Positions 1 through 6,432 of a stretch of 7,787 nt of DNA are shown piece after piece. Numbering within the stretch: the first letter of the stretch is position 1; every line of letters starts with the position of its first letter. Both the position numbers and the translations under genes were made by a program. The stretch is from Atlantibacter sp032075065 (GTDB taxonomy: Bacteria; Pseudomonadota; Gammaproteobacteria; Enterobacterales; Enterobacteriaceae). Location of the stretch: the NCBI RefSeq assembly GCF_032075065.1, contig NZ_DAMAZC010000201.1:1-7787 (forward strand), given 5' to 3'. The notes beneath the pieces are model-generated. The model was not told the DNA's origin, made no database searches, and saw nothing but the letters and a program-made list of their open reading frames with translations.

Positions 1-652
1 ACCAGCGCACGGTCTCTTTTTCCAGATCGGCAATCGGCACCACGGTGTTAACCAGGCCCATATCCAGCGCTTCCTGCGCATTGTACTGGCGGCACAGGAA
101 CCAGATTTCACGCGCTTTCTTCTGGCCGACGATGCGCGCCATATAGGATGCGCCCCAGCCGCCGTCGAACGAGCCGACTTTCGGGCCGGTCTGGCCGAAG
201 ATGGCGTTTTCCGCCGCGATGGTCAGATCGCACATCATATGCAGCACGTGGCCGCCGCCGATGGAGTACCCCGCCACCATCGCCACCACCGGTTTCGGGC
301 AGGTGCGGATCTGGCGCTGGAAGTCCAGCACGTTGAGGTGGTGAACGCCGGAATCATCCTGATATCCGCCGTAGTCGCCGCGCACTTTCTGGTCGCCGCC
401 GGAGCAGAACGCTTTATCGCCTTCGCCGGTCAGGATAATCACGCCAACGCTGTCGTCATAGCGCGCATCCGCCAGCGCCTGGATCATCTCCTTCACGGTA
501 ATCGGACGGAAAGCGTTACGCACCTGCGGTCGGTTGATGGTGATTTTGGCGATCCCTTCCGGCGACTTGTGATAGCGAATATCGGTATAGCCTTCAGAGC
601 AGTCCTGCCATTCAATCGGGGCGTTCAGCATCTGTTCATCGAGATGGAGCAT
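1..652 (-). CDS. menB: 1,4-dihydroxy-2-naphthoyl-CoA synthase MenB (3' part outside window)
   Basis: MenB is a cytoplasmic crotonase-fold enzyme that performs the Dieckmann-type ring closure of o-succinylbenzoyl-CoA to 1,4-dihydroxy-2-naphthoyl-CoA in menaquinone synthesis. The window holds the first 217 codons; the E. coli protein has about 285, so roughly the last quarter lies beyond base 1. Visible family hallmarks are SGGDQKVRGDYGGY at residues 84-97, the oxyanion-hole stretch GYSIGGGH at 128-135, QTGPKVGSFDGGWG at 154-167 and W184. Gly156 marks the bicarbonate-dependent class of MenB, and Asp163 and Tyr97 are catalytic-site positions in the E. coli enzyme. The C-terminal active-site Tyr (Tyr258 in E. 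coli) cannot be seen. The ATG at 652-650 follows a TAAGGA Shine-Dalgarno element and matches the family N-terminus. The gene lies 9 bases after menH in the same operon; menC and menE would be expected next. Confidence 0.97.
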   Translation of the reverse strand, partial: MLHLDEQMLNAPIEWQDCSEGYTDIRYHKSPEGIAKITINRPQVRNAFRPITVKEMIQALADARYDDSVGVIILTGEGDKAFCSGGDQKVRGDYGGYQDDSGVHHLNVLDFQRQIRTCPKPVVAMVAGYSIGGGHVLHMMCDLTIAAENAIFGQTGPKVGSFDGGWGASYMARIVGQKKAREIWFLCRQYNAQEALDMGLVNTVVPIADLEKETVRW

Positions 653-664
653 GGTGATTCCTTA
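653..664 (-). promoter_or_regulatory. menB ribosome-binding site overlapping the menH stop codon
   Basis: On the minus strand TAAGGA (664-659) stands 6 bases before the menB ATG. Its first three bases are also the menH stop codon TAA. Seen directly. I infer that ribosomes finishing menH can feed menB, so the two proteins are probably translationally coupled. Confidence 0.75.
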
Positions 665-1432
665 GTCTGGTTGAGGCAAAAGTGGCGACAGGCTTTGCGC
701 GAAGGCCAGCGGCGCTTCGCGATGGGCGTTATGGCCCGCAGCCGTAATCAGGCGGCAGGGCACGTTAAGCGTTGTGGCGATGCCACGAAACTTGCTGTCC
801 TGCTCGCCGCAAAAATAGATAAAGGGGTGCGGCAACCGGCTGAGCGGCCCGCGTAAATCCGCCTGGCGGCCCAGGGAGGTAGCCTCCAGCATATCGGCCA
901 GCGCCTGCGGATGGTTGCGCCGCCGCAGCGCGACCAGTTCGGCACGCGCCGCAGCGCTGAGGTTGGCAAAAACCGGCTGCTGATACCAGGCATTCAACAC
1001 CTGTTCGAGGGGCGCTTCACGAAATTGGCTCGCCCAATGGCTGTCCGACGCGATACGCGCGTCGCGCTCCTGCGGGTCGGTCAATCCCGGATGGCTGCCT
1101 TCGACAATCAGCCCCTGTAAGCCGGAGCGCGGTTTGCCGCAGGCGTAGTGCATGGCGATGCGCCCGCCCAGCGAGTAGCCGATCAGCCAGTATTGCGCGA
1201 CGGCGTGATGCGCCAGGGTGGCGTCAAGCCGCGCGCTGACGTCCGCGAAACTGGCGACGCGCACCCCGGCGCTGCCGCCGTGTCCCGGCAAGTCGATAAA
1301 CAGCTGCGGGTAATCGCTAAACGCTGCGGCAACCTGCTGCCACTCCTGCTGGCTGCCGAGAAAACCGTGCAGCCAGACGAGCCAGGGCAGTGAGGCAAAT
1401 TTACCCGGACGCGCGGTCGCTTTCAGGATCAT
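662..1432 (-). CDS. menH: SHCHC synthase MenH (2-succinyl-6-hydroxy-2,4-cyclohexadiene-1-carboxylate synthase)
   Basis: MenH is a small soluble alpha/beta-hydrolase-fold enzyme that eliminates pyruvate from SEPHCHC, the MenD product, to give SHCHC. The 256-residue product is close to the 252 residues of E. coli MenH. It shows the oxyanion-region HGF at 22-24, LPGHGGS at 48-54, the nucleophile elbow GYSLGG at 85-90 with Ser87, the acid Asp212 in CGEQDSKF, and His234 in AGHNAHRE. Together these form the Ser-Asp-His triad. The middle of the protein (about 95-200, the cap region) is the most diverged part compared with E. coli. The start ATG (1432-1430) overlaps the menD stop as ATGA, and the only nearby Shine-Dalgarno match is a weak AGG. 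Coupling to menD translation is therefore likely. It was formerly annotated yfbB and once mistaken for a menaquinone thioesterase. Confidence 0.96.
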   Translation of the reverse strand: MILKATARPGKFASLPWLVWLHGFLGSQQEWQQVAAAFSDYPQLFIDLPGHGGSAGVRVASFADVSARLDATLAHHAVAQYWLIGYSLGGRIAMHYACGKPRSGLQGLIVEGSHPGLTDPQERDARIASDSHWASQFREAPLEQVLNAWYQQPVFANLSAAARAELVALRRRNHPQALADMLEATSLGRQADLRGPLSRLPHPFIYFCGEQDSKFRGIATTLNVPCRLITAAGHNAHREAPLAFAQSLSPLLPQPD

Positions 1433-3099
1433 GCCTGGCTGACCGCCGCCAGCAGGTTTTGCAGGGTGTGCGTCCCGTCGGTCGAGGGCACGTTAATTTC
1501 CACCACGGTGGTGTGAGGCCGCTTCCAGCCGTCGCTTACGGCGGTTTGCAGTTCTTCCCAGGAGGTTGGGTTGCGGTACTCAAGATCAAACATCGCCGCG
1601 CCGTGCTTAAACGACACGTTTTGCGGCATACAGTAGAAGCGCTCGCGCTCGCTGACCGGCGTGGGCAGCAGAGAGAAAATTTGCCCGCCGTTGTTGTTCA
1701 CCACTATTAGCACCAGCGGCGCGGAAACGTGGCGCAACAGCGCCAGGGCGTTTAAATCGTACAGCGCCGAGAGATCGCCAACGATGGCCAGCGTCGGGCG
1801 CGCGGTGCCGCGCTGGACCCCGGCGGTGGTGGAAATCAGCCCGTCGATGCCGCTGGCCCCGCGGTTGCTCAGCACCGGATAGCTCTGGGGCATCTGCGCC
1901 AGCGCGTCCACCAGACGCACCACCAGACTGTTGCCGACGAAAAGCTGACCGTGTTCAGGCAACAGCGCCGGGAGCCGATGGGCCAGTTGCGCTTCGCCAA
2001 ATGACCGGGTGGCGGCGTCCGTCAGTTGCCAGGCGGTTTGCGATAGCGTGGTTAATTCCTCAGCCCAGGGCGCGCGCGGTTCGGCGGGGTGACGCTCCAG
2101 CCATTCGCTGATGCGCGCTGTTAACCGACGCCCGCGATGATGGGCCGGATCGAGCCGCCCAATCAGGGAGTCCACCAGCCAGAACTCCTGCGGCTGGCAG
2201 TTGGCCTGCCATTGCAGTAAGCGTTTACCGGTCAGGCTGCTGCCGAACTGGATAACGATCTGCGCTTGCGCCAGTAACGCCTGGGCGCGAGGGTTCGCCA
2301 GCCATAAATCGGCGCAGGGCAGCGGCTGCCCGGTTTGCGACAGCACATCGCTAATCAGCGGCCAGCCGAGGGTTTGCGCCCAGGTTGCCAGCTGTTTACC
2401 TTCCTGCGGCGACATCCGTCCGGCAATGATGACGCCTTTTTTACACCGCCATGCGCCCCAGTCGTGCTGTAGCGCCGCATGGTGATCTTCTGCCGCCAGC
2501 AGCCAGGGTTTATCGTCCTGCCACCAGTCGCCCAGCGACTCCTGCCAGGCGAGGCCGGTATCGTCCAGCTCACCGTAGAGCGGCTCAGCGAACGGGCAGT
2601 TGATATGCAACGCGCCGCCGCGCTGTTGCCCTAACAGCAAATCAATCGACGATACCAGCCATTTGGCGGGCGTCTCCGGGCTGGGCTTGGGTAAATCCAG
2701 CGCTGCAGTGGGATGCGAAGAAAAAATGCCCTGCTGGCGGATCGCCTGGTTAGCGCCGCAGTCAATCAACTCTGGCGGACGATCGGCGGTGAGCAGGATC
2801 AGCTTTTCACCGGTCAACCCGGCCTCAATCACCGCCGGATACAGATTGGCTACCGCCGTGCCGGACGTGACGATCACGGCGACCGGCTCGCCGCTGGCTT
2901 TGGCAAGCCCGAGGGCCAGATGCCCTAATCCACGTTCGTCAAAATGGGTATGGTGAGTCAGGTTGCGATTATCCGCCGCCGCCAGCGTCAACGGCGTCGA
3001 ACGCGAGCCAGGCGCAATGCAAATATGGCGAACGCCGTGGCGGGTTAAGGCTTCGAGGATCACCGTCGCCCAGCGGCGGTTGAAAGTACTAGTCGACAT
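1429..3099 (-). CDS. menD: SEPHCHC synthase MenD (thiamine-diphosphate enzyme)
   Basis: MenD is the first committed enzyme of menaquinone synthesis. It uses thiamine diphosphate and Mg2+ to decarboxylate 2-oxoglutarate and add the resulting carbanion to isochorismate, giving SEPHCHC. The 556-residue length equals that of E. coli MenD. The N-terminal pyrimidine-binding domain carries APGSRSTPL (29-37) with substrate-binding Arg33, and HFDERGLGH (52-60) with Glu55, the glutamate that activates the cofactor. A central domain spans about residues 190-350. The C-terminal diphosphate domain has SNRGASGIDG (411-420), GDLSALYDLN (441-450) with metal ligand Asp442, and VNNNGGQIF (467-475) with Asn469. 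The ATG at 3099-3097 gives the family N-terminus; its Shine-Dalgarno element is weak (CGGA, 6 bases upstream). The gene lies 80 bases downstream of menF and overlaps menH by 4 bases. Confidence 0.97.
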   Translation of the reverse strand: MSTSTFNRRWATVILEALTRHGVRHICIAPGSRSTPLTLAAADNRNLTHHTHFDERGLGHLALGLAKASGEPVAVIVTSGTAVANLYPAVIEAGLTGEKLILLTADRPPELIDCGANQAIRQQGIFSSHPTAALDLPKPSPETPAKWLVSSIDLLLGQQRGGALHINCPFAEPLYGELDDTGLAWQESLGDWWQDDKPWLLAAEDHHAALQHDWGAWRCKKGVIIAGRMSPQEGKQLATWAQTLGWPLISDVLSQTGQPLPCADLWLANPRAQALLAQAQIVIQFGSSLTGKRLLQWQANCQPQEFWLVDSLIGRLDPAHHRGRRLTARISEWLERHPAEPRAPWAEELTTLSQTAWQLTDAATRSFGEAQLAHRLPALLPEHGQLFVGNSLVVRLVDALAQMPQSYPVLSNRGASGIDGLISTTAGVQRGTARPTLAIVGDLSALYDLNALALLRHVSAPLVLIVVNNNGGQIFSLLPTPVSERERFYCMPQNVSFKHGAAMFDLEYRNPTSWEELQTAVSDGWKRPHTTVVEINVPSTDGTHTLQNLLAAVSQA

Positions 3100-3128
3100 A
3101 AGTTGTCCGGTATCAATTTTGCCGCTCC

Positions 3129-3157
3129 ATTATAAAGCGCGCGATATTCACTGTTTT
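3129..3157 (-). promoter_or_regulatory. candidate sigma-70 promoter for menD inside the men operon
   Basis: In the 80-base gap between the menF stop and the menD start, the minus strand carries a perfect -10 hexamer TATAAT (3134-3129). A partial -35 element AAAACA (3157-3152, 3 of 6 consensus bases) lies exactly 17 bases upstream. Transcription would start near 3122 and leave a leader of about 22 bases before the menD ATG. The hexamers are seen directly; promoter activity is inferred. It would let menDHB(CE) be expressed apart from menF. Confidence 0.45.
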
Positions 3158-3179
3158 GATATGAGTCGGGATTCTGGCG

Positions 3180-4466
3180 TTAGCTCACCAGTAAAGTGCG
3201 TAAACCCGCCGCTTTATTGGTGATCTCCTGCCACTCTTCATCAGGCTGCGAGCCTGCAACAATACCCGCGCCCGCATACAGCCGCACCGTCTGCCGGGTA
3301 ACCCGGGCGCAGCGCAGGGCAACGCAGAATTCAGTCTGTTTCAACGACAGATAGCCAGCGGACCCGGCATACCAATCGCGGACAAAGGATTCATGGGTCG
3401 CGATAAACCGGCGCGCCGGTTCGCGCGGCAGACCCGCCACCGCCGCCGTGGGCTGGAGCTGGTGCAGGCAAAGGCTGTCGTCGGGCTGATGCAGTTCGGT
3501 CCAGATGCAGCGGCGCAGATGCTGCACTTTGCGCAACCTGACAATCTGCGGCGGCAGGACGTCCAGTGAACTGACGGCGTTTTGCAGGCGCTGGCAGATA
3601 TCTTCAACCACCAGCATATTTTCCCGCTGGTTTTTATCGTCTTTCATTAGCCAGTCGCCCAGCGCCTGGGCCTTCGCTTCGTCGGGATGATTCGCCACGG
3701 TGCCCGCCAGCGCTTCGGTACGCAGGGCGCTGTCGATGCGTCGCCACAGCCGCTCCGGGCTGGAGCCTAAAAACGCGTCGTCCGGCGCAAAGGCCATAAA
3801 GTAGTGGTAGCAATTAAGATTGACGCGGCGGCTGGCCGCCATAAACGCCGCTGCACTCACCGGGGATGAAAATTGCAAATCGCTGGCGCGGGCGGCGACC
3901 ACTTTCTCAAACTGCCCCGCCGCGATGGCGTCGGTCGCCTGGTTAATCAGTTGGGTCCAGCCCGCACGATCGGGGAAGTGGCGTTCGCCGACGCAGTCAA
4001 GCGGCGTGGTGGGCAGCGGTTCGCCGGGGGTAAGCGCATCGATAAACGCCAGCGCGGCGCGGGCGTCGTCGGCCAGCGAATGGTCGCTAGATACCGTCAG
4101 CGCCAGGGTCACGCTGCCGCCATGTCGTCGCCATTCCAGGCGCGGCAGAAACAGGGCGCTGCGCTCGGTGTCAAAGGCGTTTAACCCCCAGATACGCAGC
4201 GCGGCGTCGGACTGGCTTGCAAGGAACGACTGAGCGGCATCGAAAGTAGAAAAATGGCGGCTTGCGCCCAGGGCCGCGACCTCTTCATCGCCGTTACGCT
4301 GCTGCCAGTAAAACTGCGGATAAACCGGCTGGCTGGCAAGCCAGGCAAGCGGGTCAGTTTGGTTCAGGGAGACCGGTACAGCGAGGCGCCGCACACCGGG
4401 GGAGACAGGAAATTCTGCGCGCAATTGTTGCGCGATTTGCTGCAACGCGGTGGAAATGGAATGCAC
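3180..4466 (-). CDS. menF: menaquinone-specific isochorismate synthase MenF
   Basis: MenF converts chorismate to isochorismate in the cytoplasm, committing it to menaquinone; it is a paralogue of EntC, which serves enterobactin synthesis. The 428-residue protein is close to E. coli MenF (431). Residues 1-155 are a variable N-terminal region and about 160-425 form the chorismate-binding (anthranilate synthase component I-like) domain. Visible motifs are FEKVVAARA (186-194) with the general base Lys188, SSPERL (235-240) with Glu238, EALAGT (251-256), the Mg2+-ligand candidates Glu282 in RENM and Glu414 in EEWQE, and YAGAGIV (397-403). The start is GTG, not ATG: it has GAGG five bases upstream, it gives the family N-terminus, and the next upstream in-frame triplets reach a TAA with no other start. 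menF is first in the men operon and has its own promoter-like sequence upstream. Confidence 0.96.
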   Translation of the reverse strand: MHSISTALQQIAQQLRAEFPVSPGVRRLAVPVSLNQTDPLAWLASQPVYPQFYWQQRNGDEEVAALGASRHFSTFDAAQSFLASQSDAALRIWGLNAFDTERSALFLPRLEWRRHGGSVTLALTVSSDHSLADDARAALAFIDALTPGEPLPTTPLDCVGERHFPDRAGWTQLINQATDAIAAGQFEKVVAARASDLQFSSPVSAAAFMAASRRVNLNCYHYFMAFAPDDAFLGSSPERLWRRIDSALRTEALAGTVANHPDEAKAQALGDWLMKDDKNQRENMLVVEDICQRLQNAVSSLDVLPPQIVRLRKVQHLRRCIWTELHQPDDSLCLHQLQPTAAVAGLPREPARRFIATHESFVRDWYAGSAGYLSLKQTEFCVALRCARVTRQTVRLYAGAGIVAGSQPDEEWQEITNKAAGLRTLLVS

Positions 4467-4475
4467 GTGTACCTC
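4464..4475 (-). promoter_or_regulatory. menF ribosome-binding site and GTG start codon
   Basis: The minus strand reads GAGGTACACGTG, with GAGG at 4475-4472 and GTG at 4466-4464. This fixes the non-ATG start of menF, because the upstream in-frame triplets contain no other start before TAA at 4499-4497. Confidence 0.75.
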
Positions 4476-4495
4476 GTTTCCCTGAAAAACCCCGC

Positions 4496-4524
4496 ATTAT
4501 ACGTGGTCTGGTGGGTAAACAAAA
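4496..4524 (-). promoter_or_regulatory. candidate menF promoter (perfect -10, poor -35)
   Basis: The minus strand has TATAAT at 4501-4496, 29 bases before the GTG start of menF. The sequence 17 bases further upstream is TTTTGT (4524-4519), matching only the first two bases of the -35 consensus. There is no extended -10 TG. A consensus -10 with a poor -35 would suit a weak or activator-assisted promoter, but that is inference. Transcription would start near 4489. Confidence 0.45.
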
Positions 4525-4546
4525 TTACACTAGTTGGGGGATATCG

Positions 4547-4572
4547 CCTCACCCCTGGTACCAGGGGTGAGG
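4547..4572. repeat. 26-bp perfect palindrome between elaB and menF
   Basis: Two 13-base arms, CCTCACCCCTGGT (4547-4559) and its exact reverse complement (4560-4572), meet with no spacer around a central GGTACC. The palindrome begins 9 bases downstream of the elaB stop codon. As RNA it would fold into an 11-bp G+C-rich stem with a GUAC loop. Neither strand has a T run directly after it, so it is not a textbook intrinsic terminator. It could be a 3'-end stabilising hairpin for elaB mRNA, a Rho-assisted or U-poor terminator insulating menF, or a protein-binding site upstream of the menF promoter. Confidence 0.9.
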
Positions 4573-4581
4573 AATCCGCGT

Positions 4582-4893
4582 TTAGCGGCGAGCCAGCAGG
4601 ATACCCAGCACCAGACCGGCGGCAGCGCCGATACCAATACCTTTCCACGGCTGCTCATGAACATAGTCATCCGCACGGTACACCGCTTTTTTAGCGCGGA
4701 AATAATAGTTGTCGGACGCGTTGGACACGCGGGCTTTCACATCGTTTAAGGCCTGTTCAGCACGGGCTTTTAATTCAATGTATTTCTGATCCGCCGGATC
4801 GCCCGACGAGCGCAGCACTTCCTCTAACGTATCGCTAAGCAGTGACAAATCATCATCAATCCGGGTATTGAACTGTTCGTTATTCTGAGTCAT
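4582..4893 (-). CDS. elaB: ElaB, C-tail-anchored inner-membrane protein of the DUF883 (YqjD/ElaB) family
   Basis: The 103-residue protein closely matches E. coli ElaB (about 101 residues). Residues 1-80 are soluble, acidic to mixed-charge and predicted helical, including DDDLSLLSDTLEEVLRSSGD (13-32) and a lysine/arginine/alanine-rich segment. Residues 84-100 form one glycine-rich hydrophobic segment, GIGIGAAAGLVLGILL, followed by ARR. That is a C-terminal membrane anchor with the bulk of the protein in the cytoplasm. In E. coli, ElaB and its paralogues YqjD and YgaM are stationary-phase proteins under sigma-S control; YqjD binds ribosomes, and ElaB has been linked to stress resistance. Its molecular function is not settled. 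The ATG at 4893-4891 has GGAG 7 bases upstream. It is probably transcribed from its own promoter, described separately, with a strong hairpin just past its stop. Confidence 0.95.
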   Translation of the reverse strand: MTQNNEQFNTRIDDDLSLLSDTLEEVLRSSGDPADQKYIELKARAEQALNDVKARVSNASDNYYFRAKKAVYRADDYVHEQPWKGIGIGAAAGLVLGILLARR

Positions 4894-4926
4894 CGCTTTT
4901 CTCCATCAGGATTTAACACACGTCAG

Positions 4927-4940
4927 CTAAATATAGACAA
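4927..4940 (-). promoter_or_regulatory. sigma-S-like extended -10 element of elaB
   Basis: In the 66-base gap between elaA and elaB the minus strand reads TTGTCTATATTTAG (4940-4927). It contains TG, then C at 4936 directly before the hexamer TATATT (4935-4930), close to the sigma-S-preferred pattern TGNCTATACT. The -35 position (CGGCAA, 4958-4953) does not match consensus, as is common for sigma-S promoters. The predicted start is near 4923, giving a leader of about 29 bases. Known sigma-S dependence of E. coli elaB supports this; activity here is inferred. Confidence 0.5.
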
Positions 4941-4959
4941 GGGAAGCGCTTTTTGCCGC

Positions 4960-5409
4960 TTATTCTCTGGCCATTCCAATATGGGGAATGCCGTCTTCAT
5001 CGTAGATCTCGGTAACGGGCGCAAAGCCAAGGCGCTGATAAAATCCCTGCAAATGCGCCTGCGCGCCAAGGTACAACGCCTTGCCAGGCCAGTGCTGCTG
5101 GCATGACGCGAGGGTTTGGCTCATCAGCTGCTGGCCAAGTTTTTCACCGCGCAGACTGGCGTCGACAATCACCCGGCCAATCACGACCGGCTCAAAATCG
5201 TTATCGCTTTTCAGAATCCTCGCATAAGCCACCAGCCTGCCGTCATGCCAGCCGAGAATATGGCGGTTCTCCCCTACCAGATCGTCACCGTCGATATCCT
5301 GATAAGCGCAGGTTTGCTCAACCACAAATACGGCGCAACGCAGTTGCAGTACCGCGTACAGCGTCGGGACATCCAGTTCTGAATGGTGAAGATCGTGCCA
5401 GTGAATCAT
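4960..5409 (-). CDS. elaA: ElaA, GNAT-family N-acetyltransferase
   Basis: The 149-residue protein is a single-domain GNAT acyltransferase; the physiological substrate of ElaA is not known. It starts with the family-specific MIHWHDLHHSEL and contains LRCAVFVVEQ (23-32) and YQDIDGDD (36-43). The core strand VVIGRVIV (75-82) is followed by the acetyl-CoA pyrophosphate-binding loop RGEKLGQQL (87-95), and then YLGAQAHLQGFYQRLGF (113-129) with Tyr124 where many GNATs place the general-acid tyrosine. It ends at GMARE, about four residues earlier than E. coli ElaA (153 as I recall). The ATG at 5409-5407 follows AAGGAG (5421-5416) by 6 bases, a near-ideal ribosome-binding site. It diverges from rbn across 65 bases and lies 66 bases upstream of elaB, with no obvious terminator between them, so read-through into elaB is possible. 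Confidence 0.95.
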   Translation of the reverse strand: MIHWHDLHHSELDVPTLYAVLQLRCAVFVVEQTCAYQDIDGDDLVGENRHILGWHDGRLVAYARILKSDNDFEPVVIGRVIVDASLRGEKLGQQLMSQTLASCQQHWPGKALYLGAQAHLQGFYQRLGFAPVTEIYDEDGIPHIGMARE

Positions 5410-5474
5410 GGAGCGCTCCTTTATGGTGCATAATGGTCGTTCTCATACTAAAGCATTCAGGAGGATAACGCGGG
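5410..5474. promoter_or_regulatory. divergent elaA/rbn intergenic region
   Basis: These 65 bases must carry the 5' signals of elaA (leftward) and rbn (rightward). On the plus strand CATAAT (5429-5434) is the best -10 match for rbn (5 of 6), and CATACT (5444-5449) is a second candidate (4 of 6). Neither has a good -35. On the minus strand only 4-of-6 hexamers appear for elaA. Two strong Shine-Dalgarno elements flank the region: AAGGAG (5421-5416, minus) for elaA and AGGAGG (5459-5464, plus) for rbn, the latter 10 bases from its ATG. The promoter positions are uncertain. Confidence 0.35.
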
Positions 5475-6389
5475 ATGGAATTGACATTTTTAGGCACCTC
5501 CGCCGGCGTGCCCTGCAAAACCCGCAACGTAACATCGATGGTGTTTAACCCAATGAATAACCAGCCGCATTACTGGCTGTTCGACTGCGGCGAAGGCACC
5601 CAGCATCAGATGCTGCATACGGCGTTTAATCCCGGCAAATTGAGCAAAATTTTTATCACCCATTTGCATGGTGACCATATTTTTGGCCTGCCGGGGCTGT
5701 TGTGCAGCCGCTCAATGGCGGGTAATGAAAATCCGCTGAAGGTATATGGCCCGCAGGGTATACGCCAGTTTATCGAGATGGCGTTGCGGCTCAGCGGCTC
5801 CTGGACCGGCTTTCCGCTGGAGATTGTGGAAATAAGCGCCGGCGAGGTGTTTTGCGACGACGAATTCCGCGTCACGGCGTATCCCCTCACCCATCCGGTG
5901 GAATGCTACGGCTACCGCATTGAGCAGCACGATAAGCCCGGCGCGCTCGATGCCGCACGCCTGAAGGCCGAGGGCGTAATGCCTGGTCCGCATTTTCAGC
6001 AGCTCAAGCGAGGAGAAACCGTTACGCTGGACGATGGTCGGGTTATTTACGGCAGGGAGTATTTAGGTCCGGCGCAAAAAGGAAAAACCCTGGCGATTTT
6101 CGGCGATACCGGGCCGACGCCGAACGCCGTCGCGCTGGCGCAAGGTGTAGATGTGATGGTGCACGAAACGACCCTGGAAGCCGCGATGGCGGAGAAAGCC
6201 AACAGCCGGGGGCATTCCACCACCGTACAGGCCGCCGAAGTCGCTAAAGCCGCAGGGGTTGGGCGCCTGGTGATTACGCATCTCAGTTCGCGCTATGACG
6301 AGGTGGGCTGCGACATGCTGCTGCGCGAGTGTCAGGAAATCTTTCCTGATACCCTCGCCGCCGAGGATTTTATGACAGTGCAAATATAA
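5475..6389 (+). CDS. rbn: ribonuclease BN / RNase Z (ElaC)
   Basis: RNase BN is a zinc-dependent metallo-beta-lactamase-fold nuclease that trims or cuts tRNA 3' ends; in E. coli it acts as both exo- and endonuclease and overlaps with other tRNA-maturation RNases. The 304-residue product is one residue shorter than the E. coli protein. It shows FLGTSAGVP (5-13), LFDCGEGTQHQ (35-45), the metal-binding motif HLHGDH (63-68), and further ligands His140 (LTHPVE), Asp211 (FGDTG) and His269 (ITHLSSRY). It also has His247 in the family SRGHST motif. The segment between about 150 and 205 is the region typical of bacterial RNase Z that recognises tRNA. The ATG at 5475 follows AGGAGG by 10 bases and gives the conserved MELTFLGTSAG start. 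It is transcribed alone, diverging from elaA and converging on nuoN. All expected catalytic residues are present. Confidence 0.96.
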   Translation: MELTFLGTSAGVPCKTRNVTSMVFNPMNNQPHYWLFDCGEGTQHQMLHTAFNPGKLSKIFITHLHGDHIFGLPGLLCSRSMAGNENPLKVYGPQGIRQFIEMALRLSGSWTGFPLEIVEISAGEVFCDDEFRVTAYPLTHPVECYGYRIEQHDKPGALDAARLKAEGVMPGPHFQQLKRGETVTLDDGRVIYGREYLGPAQKGKTLAIFGDTGPTPNAVALAQGVDVMVHETTLEAAMAEKANSRGHSTTVQAAEVAKAAGVGRLVITHLSSRYDEVGCDMLLRECQEIFPDTLAAEDFMTVQI

Positions 6390-6415
6390 AAAAACCGCCA
6401 GCAAGTGGCGGTTTT
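6388..6415. terminator. bidirectional intrinsic terminator shared by rbn and the nuo operon
   Basis: AAAACCGCCA (6391-6400) pairs perfectly with TGGCGGTTTT (6406-6415) across a GCAAG loop. Rightward (rbn) the stem ends in TTTTGTT. Leftward (nuoN) it is followed by seven T residues, the complement of 6388-6394, which begin inside the rbn stop codon TAA. The hairpin therefore sits between the two convergent stops and looks functional in both directions, with the better U tract on the nuo side. Confidence 0.9.
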
Positions 6416-6432
6416 GTTCACAACGTTGACTG

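Noticed and set aside
239..856. 205-codon open frame on the plus strand opposite menB and menH
   Set aside because: It is antisense to two conserved genes, crosses their boundary, and resembles no family I know. It is a shadow of G+C-rich codon usage.
3086..3097. Cluster of restriction-site-like sequence (AGTACT, ACTAGT, GTCGAC) at the menD start, suggesting a cloning scar
   Set aside because: The bases encode S-T-S-T in frame within a normal MenD N-terminus of family length, and the flanking sequence is natural. It is probably chance.
4333..4344. Inverted repeat CTGGC-AA-GCCAG inside menF
   Set aside because: It is short, lies within conserved coding sequence and fits ordinary codon choice there.
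4942..4962. Weak AAGCG/CGCTT inverted repeat after elaA as a possible terminator
   Set aside because: The stem is only 5 bp with an 8-base loop and no following T run in the direction of elaA transcription.
5410..5419. 10-base palindrome GGAGCGCTCC between the elaA Shine-Dalgarno element and its ATG
   Set aside because: It is too short to fold into a stable hairpin, it includes part of the Shine-Dalgarno element itself, and nothing else supports an operator.
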